NCBI GenBank assembly: GCA_963509715.1
Contig: CAUPCB010000014.1
Coordinates: 1 to 37,830 of the forward strand
Origin: JABCPE02 sp963509715
Lineage (GTDB): Bacteria > Bacteroidota > Bacteroidia > Flavobacteriales > Weeksellaceae
Reading direction: 5' to 3'
DNA length: 37,830 nt
The translations under genes were made by a program, and so were the position numbers. The notes under the pieces are model-generated. The model was not told the DNA's origin. It ran no database searches and saw only the letters and a list, made by a program, of their open reading frames with translations. Positions 16,849 to 25,033 of the stretch are shown here, in pieces (position 1 is the stretch's first letter; each line of letters opens with the position of its first letter).

Positions 16849-18687
16849 CTATTCAAAATCTTGTAATTCCACGAGCTTTTTATAAGCTCCGTTTTTGTCT
16901 ATAAGTTCTTTGTGAGTTCCCTGTTCTAGTATCATTCCTCGTTCCATCACTACTATCCAGTCAGCTTTTTGGATTGTAGAAAGACGGTGGGCGATAACCA
17001 GAGAGGTTCTGTTCTCCATCATTTTTTCTAATGCTTCCTGCACGAATCTCTCGCTCTCGGTATCCAGTGCTGAAGTTGCCTCATCCAGAATCATAATTGG
17101 AGGATTTTTCAACACAGCGCGGGCGATGGAAACTCTTTGTTTTTGTCCACCAGAGAGTTTATTCCCATCATCGCCTATATTGGTATCATATCCATCCGAA
17201 AGATTGGTGATGAAATCATGGGCGTTGGCAATTTTTGCGGCTGCTTCTACTTCTTCTCTATCAGCATCTGGTTTACCCATGAGAATATTGTTATAAACAC
17301 TGTCATTGAACAATACAGACTCCTGAGTAACCATTCCTATCATTTTTCTATAATCCCTTACTTTCAGGTCTTTTATATTATTTCCATCTATCAGGATTTC
17401 TCCCTCTGTGGCATCATAAAATCTGGCTAAAAGATTGGCAATCGTGGTTTTTCCACTTCCACTTTGTCCCACCAGCGCAACTGTTTTCCCTCTTGGAATA
17501 GTTAAATTAAAGTTTTTCAGTATGGTTCTATCTTCATTATAATAAAATCCTACATTCTTAAACTCTATGCTGTTTTCTAATGTTTGGATAGGAATAGGAT
17601 TTTCTTTTTCGTCTATCTTGATATCTGCATCCAGAATCTCTATCACACGCTCCAGCGCTGGCCCTCCCTTTTGTATAGTAGAAATGGAATTGGCTAAACT
17701 TTTAGCTGGTGGCAGAATTTGGAAAAACATCGCTAAAAAAACCAAAAACTCCTCAGGCGAAAGACTTTGGTTTTCAATGATTTGTTTTCCTCCATACCAT
17801 GTGATTATCAGGAAGGTAATAGAACCCAAAAACTCACTCATCGGAGAGGCAAGTTCTCTTTTTTTACCTACGCCTACTGCGGCATTCAGCCACTTATTGA
17901 TAGAAGCTGTGAAACGATTATTTAGCAATTTATCTGCATTAAAAATCTTAATAACCTTCGCAGATTTTAGGGTTTCATCTACGATAGAAAAAATATTTCC
18001 CATCTCGGTTTGGGCTTCGTGGGCTTGTTTTTTTAAGCTTTTTCCTATCAGCGCTATCAGAGTTCCCATCACTGGCAAAACCAATAAAGTGAAAAATGTA
18101 AGCTCTGGACTTAGATAAAACAAAGTAATCAGGGTGCTTATCAGCATAAAAGGAGAATTAACCAGCTCTACTAAACTACCTAAAATACTTCCTTCCACAT
18201 CTCCCACATCATTAGACATTCTGGACATCATATCTCCTTTTCTCTGTTCTGTAAAAAACGAAACAGGAAGTGTCAAAATCTTTTGATACATAGAAGTACG
18301 AAGGTCTTTGGCTACACCTACACGATAATAAATAAGCATCAAAGAACCTATGTAACGGAAAATATTTCTTGCAAAAAACGCAAACGCCGTGATGACACAT
18401 AACCACGCCAAAACCGTCAAAGCTCCATGTTCTCTTGCATTCACCTCCACTAGATAGTATGCATAATCCTTCATGTAGGAAAAATAGTCTGACATATTTC
18501 CGCTGTATACAGGCTCTACCAATGGTTTGTCATTATTAATTGTCCCAAAAAGCATCCCTAAAACAGGAAGTATCGTACCCGCAGATGCTATCTGGAAAAC
18601 GGAATAAAGAATATTAAAAAATAAACTTCCGAAAATATATTTTTTATGAGGGTTGGCAAATGCCAAAATTCTTCTATAAGGATTCAT
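16849..18687 (-). CDS. MsbA-like ABC exporter (fused permease and ATPase)
   Basis: This half-transporter of 612 residues has an N-terminal membrane domain with about six helices (15-330) and a C-terminal nucleotide-binding domain. Visible motifs are Walker A (GQSGSGKTT, near 405), the signature LSGGQKQR (near 510), Walker B with the catalytic Glu (MILDEATSALD, near 530) and the H-loop VIAHRLS. The type fits lipid A or lipid flippases (MsbA) and multidrug exporters. The substrate cannot be told from the sequence, although the envelope-related neighbours make a lipid role reasonable. dsbD follows 25 bp downstream. I see no clear promoter upstream. Confidence 0.9.
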   Translation of the reverse strand: MNPYRRILAFANPHKKYIFGSLFFNILYSVFQIASAGTILPVLGMLFGTINNDKPLVEPVYSGNMSDYFSYMKDYAYYLVEVNAREHGALTVLAWLCVITAFAFFARNIFRYIGSLMLIYYRVGVAKDLRTSMYQKILTLPVSFFTEQRKGDMMSRMSNDVGDVEGSILGSLVELVNSPFMLISTLITLFYLSPELTFFTLLVLPVMGTLIALIGKSLKKQAHEAQTEMGNIFSIVDETLKSAKVIKIFNADKLLNNRFTASINKWLNAAVGVGKKRELASPMSEFLGSITFLIITWYGGKQIIENQSLSPEEFLVFLAMFFQILPPAKSLANSISTIQKGGPALERVIEILDADIKIDEKENPIPIQTLENSIEFKNVGFYYNEDRTILKNFNLTIPRGKTVALVGQSGSGKTTIANLLARFYDATEGEILIDGNNIKDLKVRDYRKMIGMVTQESVLFNDSVYNNILMGKPDADREEVEAAAKIANAHDFITNLSDGYDTNIGDDGNKLSGGQKQRVSIARAVLKNPPIMILDEATSALDTESERFVQEALEKMMENRTSLVIAHRLSTIQKADWIVVMERGMILEQGTHKELIDKNGAYKKLVELQDFE

Positions 18688-18732
18688 TAAACATAAATTT
18701 CAACTGACCAAATTACAATTTTTTTCTTATAC

Positions 18733-18762
18733 AAAAAACCAGCCAAAAAAAGACTGGTTTTT
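18733..18762 (-). terminator. Terminator of the DUF4293 gene
   Basis: A 10-bp stem (18761-18752 with 18744-18735 on the minus strand, one G-T pair) has a 7-nt loop and a T run on the minus strand. It lies just past the stop at 18787. Confidence 0.8.
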
Positions 18763-18786
18763 CACTCAAAATAAATCGTTGCATAG

Positions 18787-19164
18787 CTATCGGAGTCTGT
18801 CTACAGATTTTACAAGCCTCTCATCTCTACGGATATTTTTATTTGCCATAAATAAAAACACAATAGAAATCAGCGGAAATACTGGCTCAATACCTTTCTC
18901 AGGAAAATCAATTCCTCCAGGTAAATTTAGTAACCAATAAACCAATAACCCTATCAACAAAGCGTTTATAACAATGCTGATATTATTCAGCAGTATTTGT
19001 CTTACTCTATTTTTATACATAAAAATACAGATAAATTCCACCACACCCAAAAATACTACTCCTCCCAAAAATCCTGGAATTTCAACATCTTTTGATGTCA
19101 AAAAAAGTCCTCCAGTTGCAAGCATCGAAACAAGGATAAATATAGTCTGTATTCTTTGTAACAT
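18787..19164 (-). CDS. DUF4293 membrane protein
   Basis: This small Bacteroidota membrane protein of 125 residues has four hydrophobic segments (about 5-20, 30-47, 58-76 and 90-105). It ends ANKNIRRDERLVKSVDRLR, the conserved DUF4293 tail. The function is unknown. The frame can be opened at 19221, but I chose the ATG at 19162-19164 because the family begins MLQRIQTIFIL and because a -7 box at 19197-19204 lies between the two candidate starts. It is divergent from rho, a neighbourhood I believe recurs in Flavobacteriia. Confidence 0.85.
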   Translation of the reverse strand: MLQRIQTIFILVSMLATGGLFLTSKDVEIPGFLGGVVFLGVVEFICIFMYKNRVRQILLNNISIVINALLIGLLVYWLLNLPGGIDFPEKGIEPVFPLISIVFLFMANKNIRRDERLVKSVDRLR

Positions 19165-19185
19165 GGTGCAAAAATAAAATATTTT

Positions 19186-19215
19186 TTTGTATTTATCAAA
19201 AATAGTGTAGATTTG
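19186..19215 (+). promoter_or_regulatory. Promoter of rho with about 94-nt leader
   Basis: TTTG (19186-19189), an 18-bp spacer and TAGATTTG (19208-19215) match the Bacteroidota promoter. The expected start near 19222 leaves an AT-rich leader of about 94 nt before the rho ATG. Confidence 0.55.
19197..19204 (-). promoter_or_regulatory. Candidate -7 box of the DUF4293 gene
   Basis: The minus strand reads TATTTTTG, 33 bp before the chosen ATG. It is only 3 bp from the divergent rho box. No clear -33 element is seen. Confidence 0.4.
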
Positions 19216-19315
19216 CAGCATATTTTTCGATTAAAGGAGCAGTGGACTTCTATCATTTGTTCCTAATTACATCTTAATTTTACATTGATTTTAATTACAT
19301 TTACTAAATATTTAT

Positions 19316-20968
19316 ATGTTTAACATTGAAAGCCTACAGTCAAAATCTACAACAGAATTGACTAAAATTTGTAAAGATTTAGGCATTAAAGTAGCAAGAA
19401 ACAGCACAGAAAATGATAAGGTTTTCGCTATTCTTGACTTTCAAGCTGCAAATCCCAAAGTAGCAAAAGAATACTATAATGCAACCGAAGAAAAACCTGA
19501 GAATACCACTGAAAACCAAACTCCAGAGAAAAAAACTACTAAAAGAAAAAGAGTAGAAAAACCTGCAGAAGAAAATATTTCGGACAAAAAAGAAGAAACA
19601 AAATCAAAAACCGAAAAACCTGCAAAAGAGGAGAAAAAAACTACTCCAAAAGCTAAAAAATCTCCTAAAAATACAAAAGAAAAAGAAGCTAATATTCCAG
19701 CTTCGGCAGTAGAGGAAAATATTTTGGAAGAGAAAACCAATGAAGGAGAAAAACCTCTAAAAAAGAAAACCAAACAAAAAGAAAACACAAAAAAACCTGA
19801 AAATAAAGAACCCGAAAACGAAGAGCAAAATCCTCCTAAAAAGGAATTTAATTTTGATAATATCGTAATTGTAGAGGGTGTTTTAGAGATTCTTCCTGAT
19901 AACTATGGATTCCTCCGTTCTTCGGATTTCAACTATATTTCTTCTCCAGACGATGTATTTGTCTCTACCAACCAAATCAGAAATTATGGTTTGAAAACTG
20001 GTGATACCTTGAAAGGTATCGTCCGACTTCCAAAAGAAGGAGAAAAATATTTTTCGCTCCAAAAAGCATTGGAAGTAAATGGCAGAGACCTGCATTTCAT
20101 CAAAGACAGAGTAGCTTTTGAATATCTTACTCCGCTATTCCCACAAGAGAAATTTAATTTAACTGGAAAAAATTCCACACTTTCTACCAGAATAGTAGAT
20201 CTATTCGCTCCAATAGGAAAAGGACAAAGAGCAATGATAGTAGCCCAGCCTAAAACAGGGAAAACCATGCTCCTGAAAGACATTGCTAACTCCATCTCGG
20301 CAAATCACCCAGAAGCCTATATGATGATTCTTCTGATAGATGAAAGACCAGAGGAAGTGACTGATATGCAGCGAAGTGTGAATGCAGAAGTAATCGCTTC
20401 TACCTTTGATGAAGCGGCAGAAAAACATGTAAAAGTAGCCAATCTGGTTCTGTCAAAAGCCCAAAGAATGGTAGAATGCGGACATGATGTGGTAATTTTA
20501 CTAGATTCTATTACTCGTCTAGCGAGAGCCTATAACACGGTAACTCCTGCCTCTGGGAAAATCCTCTCAGGTGGAGTAGATGCCAATGCACTGCACAAAC
20601 CAAAAAGATTTTTCGGAGCGGCTAGGAAAATAGAAGGCGGCGGTTCTTTGACCATCATCGCTACAGCTCTGATAGATACAGGTTCTAAAATGGATGAGGT
20701 GATTTTTGAAGAATTCAAAGGAACAGGAAATATGGAACTCCTGCTGGATAGAAAAATTGCCAATAAAAGGGTTTTCCCTGCAGTGGATTTGGTGGCTTCC
20801 AGTACGAGAAGGGACGACCTGCTGCATGATGAAACCACTCAGCAGAGAATGTGGATTTTGAGAAAATATCTTTCTGATATGAATCCCGTAGAAGCTATGG
20901 AATTTGTAGAAAAACAAATGAAAGCAACTCTGAACAACGAAGAATTCCTAATGTCTATGAACAAATAA
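19316..20968 (+). CDS. rho: Transcription termination factor Rho with long charged insert
   Basis: Rho is the hexameric RNA-dependent ATPase that ends transcription of untranslated RNA. The 550-residue protein has a Rho N-terminal helical domain (about 1-45), a Lys/Glu/Thr-rich low-complexity insert (about 55-180), an RNA-binding cold-shock domain (183-265), and a RecA-type motor. The motor shows Walker A AQPKTGKT near 309, Walker B VVILLD near 392, the Q-loop region GGVDANALHKPKRFFGAARK, and the R-loop GTGNMEL. E. coli Rho has 419 residues, so most of the extra length is the insert. Comparable inserts are known in Bacteroidota Rho. It has its own terminator. Confidence 0.96.
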   Translation: MFNIESLQSKSTTELTKICKDLGIKVARNSTENDKVFAILDFQAANPKVAKEYYNATEEKPENTTENQTPEKKTTKRKRVEKPAEENISDKKEETKSKTEKPAKEEKKTTPKAKKSPKNTKEKEANIPASAVEENILEEKTNEGEKPLKKKTKQKENTKKPENKEPENEEQNPPKKEFNFDNIVIVEGVLEILPDNYGFLRSSDFNYISSPDDVFVSTNQIRNYGLKTGDTLKGIVRLPKEGEKYFSLQKALEVNGRDLHFIKDRVAFEYLTPLFPQEKFNLTGKNSTLSTRIVDLFAPIGKGQRAMIVAQPKTGKTMLLKDIANSISANHPEAYMMILLIDERPEEVTDMQRSVNAEVIASTFDEAAEKHVKVANLVLSKAQRMVECGHDVVILLDSITRLARAYNTVTPASGKILSGGVDANALHKPKRFFGAARKIEGGGSLTIIATALIDTGSKMDEVIFEEFKGTGNMELLLDRKIANKRVFPAVDLVASSTRRDDLLHDETTQQRMWILRKYLSDMNPVEAMEFVEKQMKATLNNEEFLMSMNK

Positions 20969-20996
20969 AAAAACCTCGGAAATTCCGAGGTTTTTC
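20969..20996. terminator. Intrinsic terminator between rho and the esterase gene
   Basis: The near-perfect palindrome AAAACCTCGGA / TTCCGAGGTTTT is followed by a T run and preceded by an A run. It directly follows the rho stop and precedes the convergent stop at 21009, so it can work both ways. Confidence 0.88.
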
Positions 20997-21008
20997 GTTT
21001 TAGGAGTT

Positions 21009-22517
21009 TTATTTTGTTGAGATTTTGTCCATCCATTCAAAAAGTTCTTCCAAATCATAGTCGCCTCTGTGTCCTATGTCCCAAGGCATAGCAAAATCTA
21101 CAGCCTTCTTATTATTTTTAAGAGTAGTCGCTAGAATTGTAGAAATCGCAAGGGAAGTATCTGCATCTTTGGCGCCGTGTCTTATTCTCCAGTTTTGGGT
21201 GGAGGTGTTTTTAACGAAATTCATCGGATTCATCATTTTTACGATATCCGCATCCGCCATTTGGGCTTTTGTATATTCATATGTTCTGGCTCCACCTTCG
21301 ACAGGATATTCTGTTATGAAAAACTTGGCTGTATTATTATCAAAAGAAAATTTTGTAAAGTGTTTATTATCAACCGTTAAATCTCCAAACAAATTGTTTT
21401 CTCCAGCAGATAAATCCAAGGCATCAAACGCAGGAGCGGATTTACTTCTAGAAAGATATTCTTTGGAATAAGTTTTAAAATCCAGCCCTACTACTTTTTT
21501 ATTTTTAAACTCAAGCCAAGAATATTTACTCAAATCATTTCCTTCCGAGATGGCTTTATTAGCTGAATTTATCACAAATTTTTTCACATATTCTTTGAAT
21601 GTTCCTTCTCCTTTATCATTGAGCATCAATGTTTTTCCATTTTCATCTTTTAGTTTTAAGGAATTGACATATTTTGGAAACATGGAAGCTAATTTGGGCT
21701 GAACAGCGATTTGTTCCTCAGTCAAGGTTTCTGTGAATATCTCAATATAACCAGGATGGACAAGATTTATTACCTTATAATCCTTCACATGTCCATACTG
21801 CCATTCGTAGGCTGCATCAGCATTGTCAAGATTGGTAATTGGGCAATAGGCAGAGACCGCAAAAATATCATCTCTCACAGCAGCAGCGCCTAATTCATTC
21901 AAGTAAGAATGATAAATTTTCTGATTTCCACTCGCTCCCAAAAGCACAGAAAGGGCTCCGCCTGCGCTTGTTCCGTTAGAAATGATTTTTTCGGCATTAC
22001 CCGGCATTATTTTATCATTAAATCTAAGATACCTCACCGCCGCCTTTAAATCTACTATTGCAGCAGGAGCTTTGCCAATGTATTGTGCTTTATCATTAGT
22101 AAGTTTACGCCCTCTTGCTCCTGGAGATGCCACTACATAGCCTTTGGAAAGGGCAACAAGGATAGCATTGTCCTTGCCTGTTCTTCGGTCTTTTATTGGC
22201 GCTCCTGCTTGGGAGGACATATATCTACCTACATCATTTGGGAGGAAAATAGGCGCTGTATCAGCATTATACTTTCTGATGTTTTTCCCTTCATAGTATT
22301 CCACAGGGATATAAATGTTCATACTCTGATATCGTACATCCACAGGATGGCTGACATAGACTACATCTTCGTAAGCTCTGAAAGAAATTTCTTTTCCTGC
22401 GACCTGAGCCGTTTTTACAGTGTATTTTTCTGAATCAAAATTCAAGGAATACTCTTTGGACTGGGCATGCATCATAGAAGCCGCCACTGCCATAATTCCT
22501 ATTGCTGTTTTTTTCAT
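21009..22517 (-). CDS. Secreted alpha/beta hydrolase, subtype-B tannase-like
   Basis: The 502-residue protein has a signal peptide (1-18, ending MHAQ) and an alpha/beta-hydrolase fold. The nucleophile elbow is GTSAGG with Ser184. The late segment WRIRHGAKDADTSLA carries the likely acid (Asp451 or Asp453), and DIGHRGDYDLEELFEW carries His483. This order and the sequences around it resemble bacterial subtype-B tannases and feruloyl-ester hydrolases such as the Lactobacillus plantarum enzyme. I infer an exported ester hydrolase for aromatic or plant-type esters; the substrate is unknown. No type IX C-terminal sorting domain is visible. The lipoprotein gene at 22561 lies 43 bp upstream in the same direction. 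Confidence 0.82.
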   Translation of the reverse strand: MKKTAIGIMAVAASMMHAQSKEYSLNFDSEKYTVKTAQVAGKEISFRAYEDVVYVSHPVDVRYQSMNIYIPVEYYEGKNIRKYNADTAPIFLPNDVGRYMSSQAGAPIKDRRTGKDNAILVALSKGYVVASPGARGRKLTNDKAQYIGKAPAAIVDLKAAVRYLRFNDKIMPGNAEKIISNGTSAGGALSVLLGASGNQKIYHSYLNELGAAAVRDDIFAVSAYCPITNLDNADAAYEWQYGHVKDYKVINLVHPGYIEIFTETLTEEQIAVQPKLASMFPKYVNSLKLKDENGKTLMLNDKGEGTFKEYVKKFVINSANKAISEGNDLSKYSWLEFKNKKVVGLDFKTYSKEYLSRSKSAPAFDALDLSAGENNLFGDLTVDNKHFTKFSFDNNTAKFFITEYPVEGGARTYEYTKAQMADADIVKMMNPMNFVKNTSTQNWRIRHGAKDADTSLAISTILATTLKNNKKAVDFAMPWDIGHRGDYDLEELFEWMDKISTK

Positions 22518-22560
22518 TTTACTAATTGTTTATGTAAATATAATTTTATTTAAAAAAAAA

Positions 22561-22941
22561 TTATCTTCTCGTAGCTACCCAAGTGCCTCTTTGTCCCTCT
22601 TTTTTCCACTCACCCTTCCCGAAGCGCAGACTTCCTTGAATCATAAATTTAGAATCTCCCGAATACACCTGCTGTAATGTTCCATCATGCAGCACACATC
22701 CCATGCTTTGTTCTTCGTAAAAAGTTCCCGAAGTCCTTGTTACTCTTTTCATATAGCCGCTTTTTGATACTTCCAAAGTAAAAGTCCCTCTCTCATCTCC
22801 TGTGTAAGTTCCTGTCCAAGTTCCCATATAGGGCGAGGTGTAGTTTTTTCTTTCTTGTTCCTTCCAATAGTTATCTATCATTCTTTCACAAGAAAATAAA
22901 ATCATCAATAGAAAAACACCATAAAATAATTTCTTTTTCAT
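22561..22941 (-). CDS. Hypothetical small lipoprotein, 126 aa
   Basis: The protein has a clear signal peptide with lipobox ILFSC (Cys18). The mature part is beta-rich with many Gly and Thr (YMGTWTGTYTGDERGTFTLEVSKSG) and ends basic. The pattern suggests a small beta-barrel or lipocalin-like fold, but I do not recognise the family. It may be co-transcribed with the tannase-like gene 43 bp downstream. A -7 box candidate (minus-strand TAACTTTG, 23010-23003) would leave a leader of about 55 nt. Confidence 0.75.
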   Translation of the reverse strand: MKKKLFYGVFLLMILFSCERMIDNYWKEQERKNYTSPYMGTWTGTYTGDERGTFTLEVSKSGYMKRVTRTSGTFYEEQSMGCVLHDGTLQQVYSGDSKFMIQGSLRFGKGEWKKEGQRGTWVATRR

Positions 22942-23002
22942 CGTTTTTTAAATTTAAAATCAATTTAAAAAAAATCACAAAAATTCTACTTAAAATTTAT
23001 CT

Positions 23003-23010
23003 CAAAGTTA
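23003..23010 (-). promoter_or_regulatory. Candidate -7 box for the lipoprotein-esterase pair
   Basis: The minus strand reads TAACTTTG, the same octamer as upstream of pgk. The spacing to the start codon at 22941 is long, and no good -33 box is visible. Confidence 0.3.
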
Positions 23011-23050
23011 GTGCATATATTTCAATCATTGATAAAATCTCTTGGGAAAA

Positions 23051-23083
23051 TTGATTATAATATTTGATTTTTATTTACTTTTG
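23051..23083 (+). promoter_or_regulatory. Promoter of sodA
   Basis: TTG (23051-23053), a 22-bp spacer and TACTTTTG (23076-23083) fit the Bacteroidota promoter. The ATG is 23 bp past the -7 box. Confidence 0.5.
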
Positions 23084-23106
23084 GCGGAATTTTTAAATAG
23101 AATATT

Positions 23107-23700
23107 ATGTCATTTAACTTACCTAAACTAGATTATGCATACAATGCACTAGAACCAATAATAGATGCTAAAACTATGGAAATCCACCATACAAAGCATC
23201 ATCAGGCGTATATAGATAATCTTAATAAAGCCATAGAGGGAACCAACCTCGAAGGGAAAAGCATAGAAGAAATCTGTAAAGCGGCAGAAGCACCCACACT
23301 GAGAAACAATGGAGGAGGACACTACAACCACTCTCTTTTCTGGGAAATTCTAACTCCCAATGGAGCAAAAGAACCTGTGGGAAATGTGAAAAAAGCGATA
23401 GAAAACTACGGAGGTTTTGAGAAATTCAAAGCTGATTTTTCGGAGGCTGCTAAGACAAGATTTGGTTCTGGATGGGCTTGGCTGTGTAAGAAAGAAAACG
23501 GCGAAGTAGAAATCTGTTCTACTCCGAATCAGGATAACCCACTGATGCCGAATGCAGGCTGTTCTGGTACGCCTATTCTAGGGATAGATGTCTGGGAACA
23601 CGCATATTATCTAAATTACCAAAACAGAAGACCAGACTACATCAGTGCATTTTTTGAAGTGATTAACTGGGACAAAGTAGAGGAACTTTATAACAAATAA
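23107..23700 (+). CDS. sodA: Superoxide dismutase, Mn/Fe family (Mn-type features)
   Basis: The enzyme dismutates superoxide to oxygen and hydrogen peroxide. The metal ligands are His27 (in MEIHHTKHH), His75 (GHYNHSLFW), Asp161 and His165 (DVWEHAYY). Two features point to the manganese or cambialistic type: Gly residues before His72 where iron enzymes have Ala-Gln, and Gln142 in NQDNPL, the position that supplies the active-site Gln in Mn enzymes. The length, 197 residues, is normal, and no signal peptide is seen, so it is cytoplasmic. It has its own promoter and terminator. Confidence 0.95.
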   Translation: MSFNLPKLDYAYNALEPIIDAKTMEIHHTKHHQAYIDNLNKAIEGTNLEGKSIEEICKAAEAPTLRNNGGGHYNHSLFWEILTPNGAKEPVGNVKKAIENYGGFEKFKADFSEAAKTRFGSGWAWLCKKENGEVEICSTPNQDNPLMPNAGCSGTPILGIDVWEHAYYLNYQNRRPDYISAFFEVINWDKVEELYNK

Positions 23701-23705
23701 GAAAG

Positions 23706-23749
23706 AAAAAATTGGGATGAATTTTATATGAATTTGTTCCAATTTTTTT
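23706..23749 (+). terminator. Terminator of sodA
   Basis: A 12-bp stem (23706-23717 with 23737-23748, one G-T pair) has a 19-nt AT-rich loop and ends in a T run. It directly follows the sodA stop. Confidence 0.7.
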
Positions 23750-23776
23750 ATTAAATTTAAACAAAAATTTATTGCA

Positions 23777-24484
23777 ATGAAAAATAAGATTTATTTTTGG
23801 ATGATAGGTCTAGCGATGACCTTGGTTTCGTGTAATGTGAATGCTGATATTACCCTGCACGAAGACAAAACACAGAGTATAGTGATGGACATCAATGGGA
23901 AAGAAGCAGCGAAAATCTTTAAAGATGAGAATAAAAAAGGTAAGAAAGATAAAGATGACCTCCCAAAAGAATGGACCAGCTTGTATGAGATGAACCTAAA
24001 AAAGGATAAAAAAGAAAGAATAACCCACCCTGATACCATAGCAGTGATGAAAAAAATATATGTAAAAGGCAGCTATGATAAGGATGATCTTACAGACATT
24101 TCCTTTAAAACTGATAAACTGACTAATAAAGAATTGTCCATTATGTTCAATAAAAAAGAGGAAAAATCCTTACCAATTCTTGATTTGTTCTCCAGAAATG
24201 AATGGGACGGAAAAACCCTGAAAATAAACACTTCTGTACTAAATGATATGCTCATCAAAAAAAATAAAGATCAAGAATCTGATTTAGATTGGATGATATT
24301 TACTAAAGACTATCGGGTAACTTTCCATTTCAATTCGGAAATAAAGAAAATAGAAGGAAAACATGATTTGGTAAGAAAAGTAAATAACAACACGGTAGAA
24401 ATAAAGTTTAATGTAGATGATGTAAGGAAAAAAGGATTTAAATTCAAAAACGATGATTCTTTTATAACAATTACTACGAAATAA
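23777..24484 (+). CDS. Hypothetical lipoprotein, 235 aa, Lys/Asp-rich
   Basis: The protein has a signal peptide with lipobox LVSC (Cys19). The mature protein is very rich in Lys and Asp, notably residues 50-85, and alternates strands and turns without a domain I recognise. The opening NADITLHEDKTQSIVMDINGKEA suggests a beta-rich fold. It is probably an outer-membrane lipoprotein of unknown function. The sodA terminator precedes it, so it should have its own promoter, though no TAnnTTTG box is clear. A terminator follows at 24510. Confidence 0.8.
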   Translation: MKNKIYFWMIGLAMTLVSCNVNADITLHEDKTQSIVMDINGKEAAKIFKDENKKGKKDKDDLPKEWTSLYEMNLKKDKKERITHPDTIAVMKKIYVKGSYDKDDLTDISFKTDKLTNKELSIMFNKKEEKSLPILDLFSRNEWDGKTLKINTSVLNDMLIKKNKDQESDLDWMIFTKDYRVTFHFNSEIKKIEGKHDLVRKVNNNTVEIKFNVDDVRKKGFKFKNDDSFITITTK

Positions 24485-24509
24485 AAACCAAGCTAAATAG
24501 GTACTTTTC

Positions 24510-24546
24510 ATCAGGTTCAGCCTCAAAAACTGAATCTGATTTTTTT
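24510..24546 (+). terminator. Terminator of the 23777 lipoprotein gene
   Basis: The stem ATCAGGTTCAG / CTGAATCTGAT has one mismatch, a 9-nt loop and a run of T. It lies 25 bp past the stop. Confidence 0.85.
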
Positions 24547-24995
24547 ATTAACAATGTCTGTGGCTAATGAGGAAAAACTATCTTTATTCTATGTGGAAAA
24601 CTTCCAAGAAAAAATATTTTGAAATCCGAAATAAAATTCTAATGAGAAAAATTTTCCCACAAGTCAAGAATTATTTTCAAATAAAAACCTTTGTTTTTTA
24701 ATGGGCTTATTCACATTACACTTGGTCACATTGTCTTTATTTCAGACTTATTCACGAATGTTGATAAGCCTTTTTATAAATTTAAAATCAATGCTTTATG
24801 ATGTGAATTATCTATGAATTTCAGCTAAAATATTTGTGCTAAACTTTCATAAAAAATTTATCCACCAAACCCAGCTGTATAACAATATACATCATATATC
24901 TTTTTTAAATTAAATAGAAAAAATGAATATTGTAATAGTGTGGTGCTTGGGGAATTTTTTGTTGGCTAAAATTTTTATTGGACAGATTAAAAATA
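24547..24995. other. Gene-free region with DnaA-box cluster, possible replication origin
   Basis: No gene is visible between the terminator at 24546 and the pgk promoter. Scoring against TTATnCACA, I find one perfect box (24707-24715, TTATTCACA). Six more have one mismatch: 24559-24567 (-), 24592-24600 (-), 24748-24756 (+), 24759-24767 (-), 24802-24810 (-) and 24858-24866 (+, TTATCCACC). A nearly pure A/T stretch at 24891-24938 could be an unwinding element. In sequence of this composition I would expect roughly one such site per 550 bp on both strands. Two parS-like sites lie 4 and 6 kb away. The dnaA gene is not in the window, so the origin call is inference. Confidence 0.5.
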
Positions 24996-25003
24996 TAACT
25001 TTG
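24996..25003 (+). promoter_or_regulatory. -7 box of pgk
   Basis: TAACTTTG matches TAnnTTTG and lies 30 bp before the pgk ATG. A TTG at 24978-24980 could be the -33 element, but its 15-bp spacer is short. Confidence 0.5.
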
Positions 25004-25033
25004 CAGAAAGTAATCAAATAAAAATATGTACAT

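Noticed and set aside
19165..19221. Longer DUF4293 start at 19221
   Set aside because: The extension would place its start upstream of the -7 box at 19197-19204, and the family begins at the internal Met.
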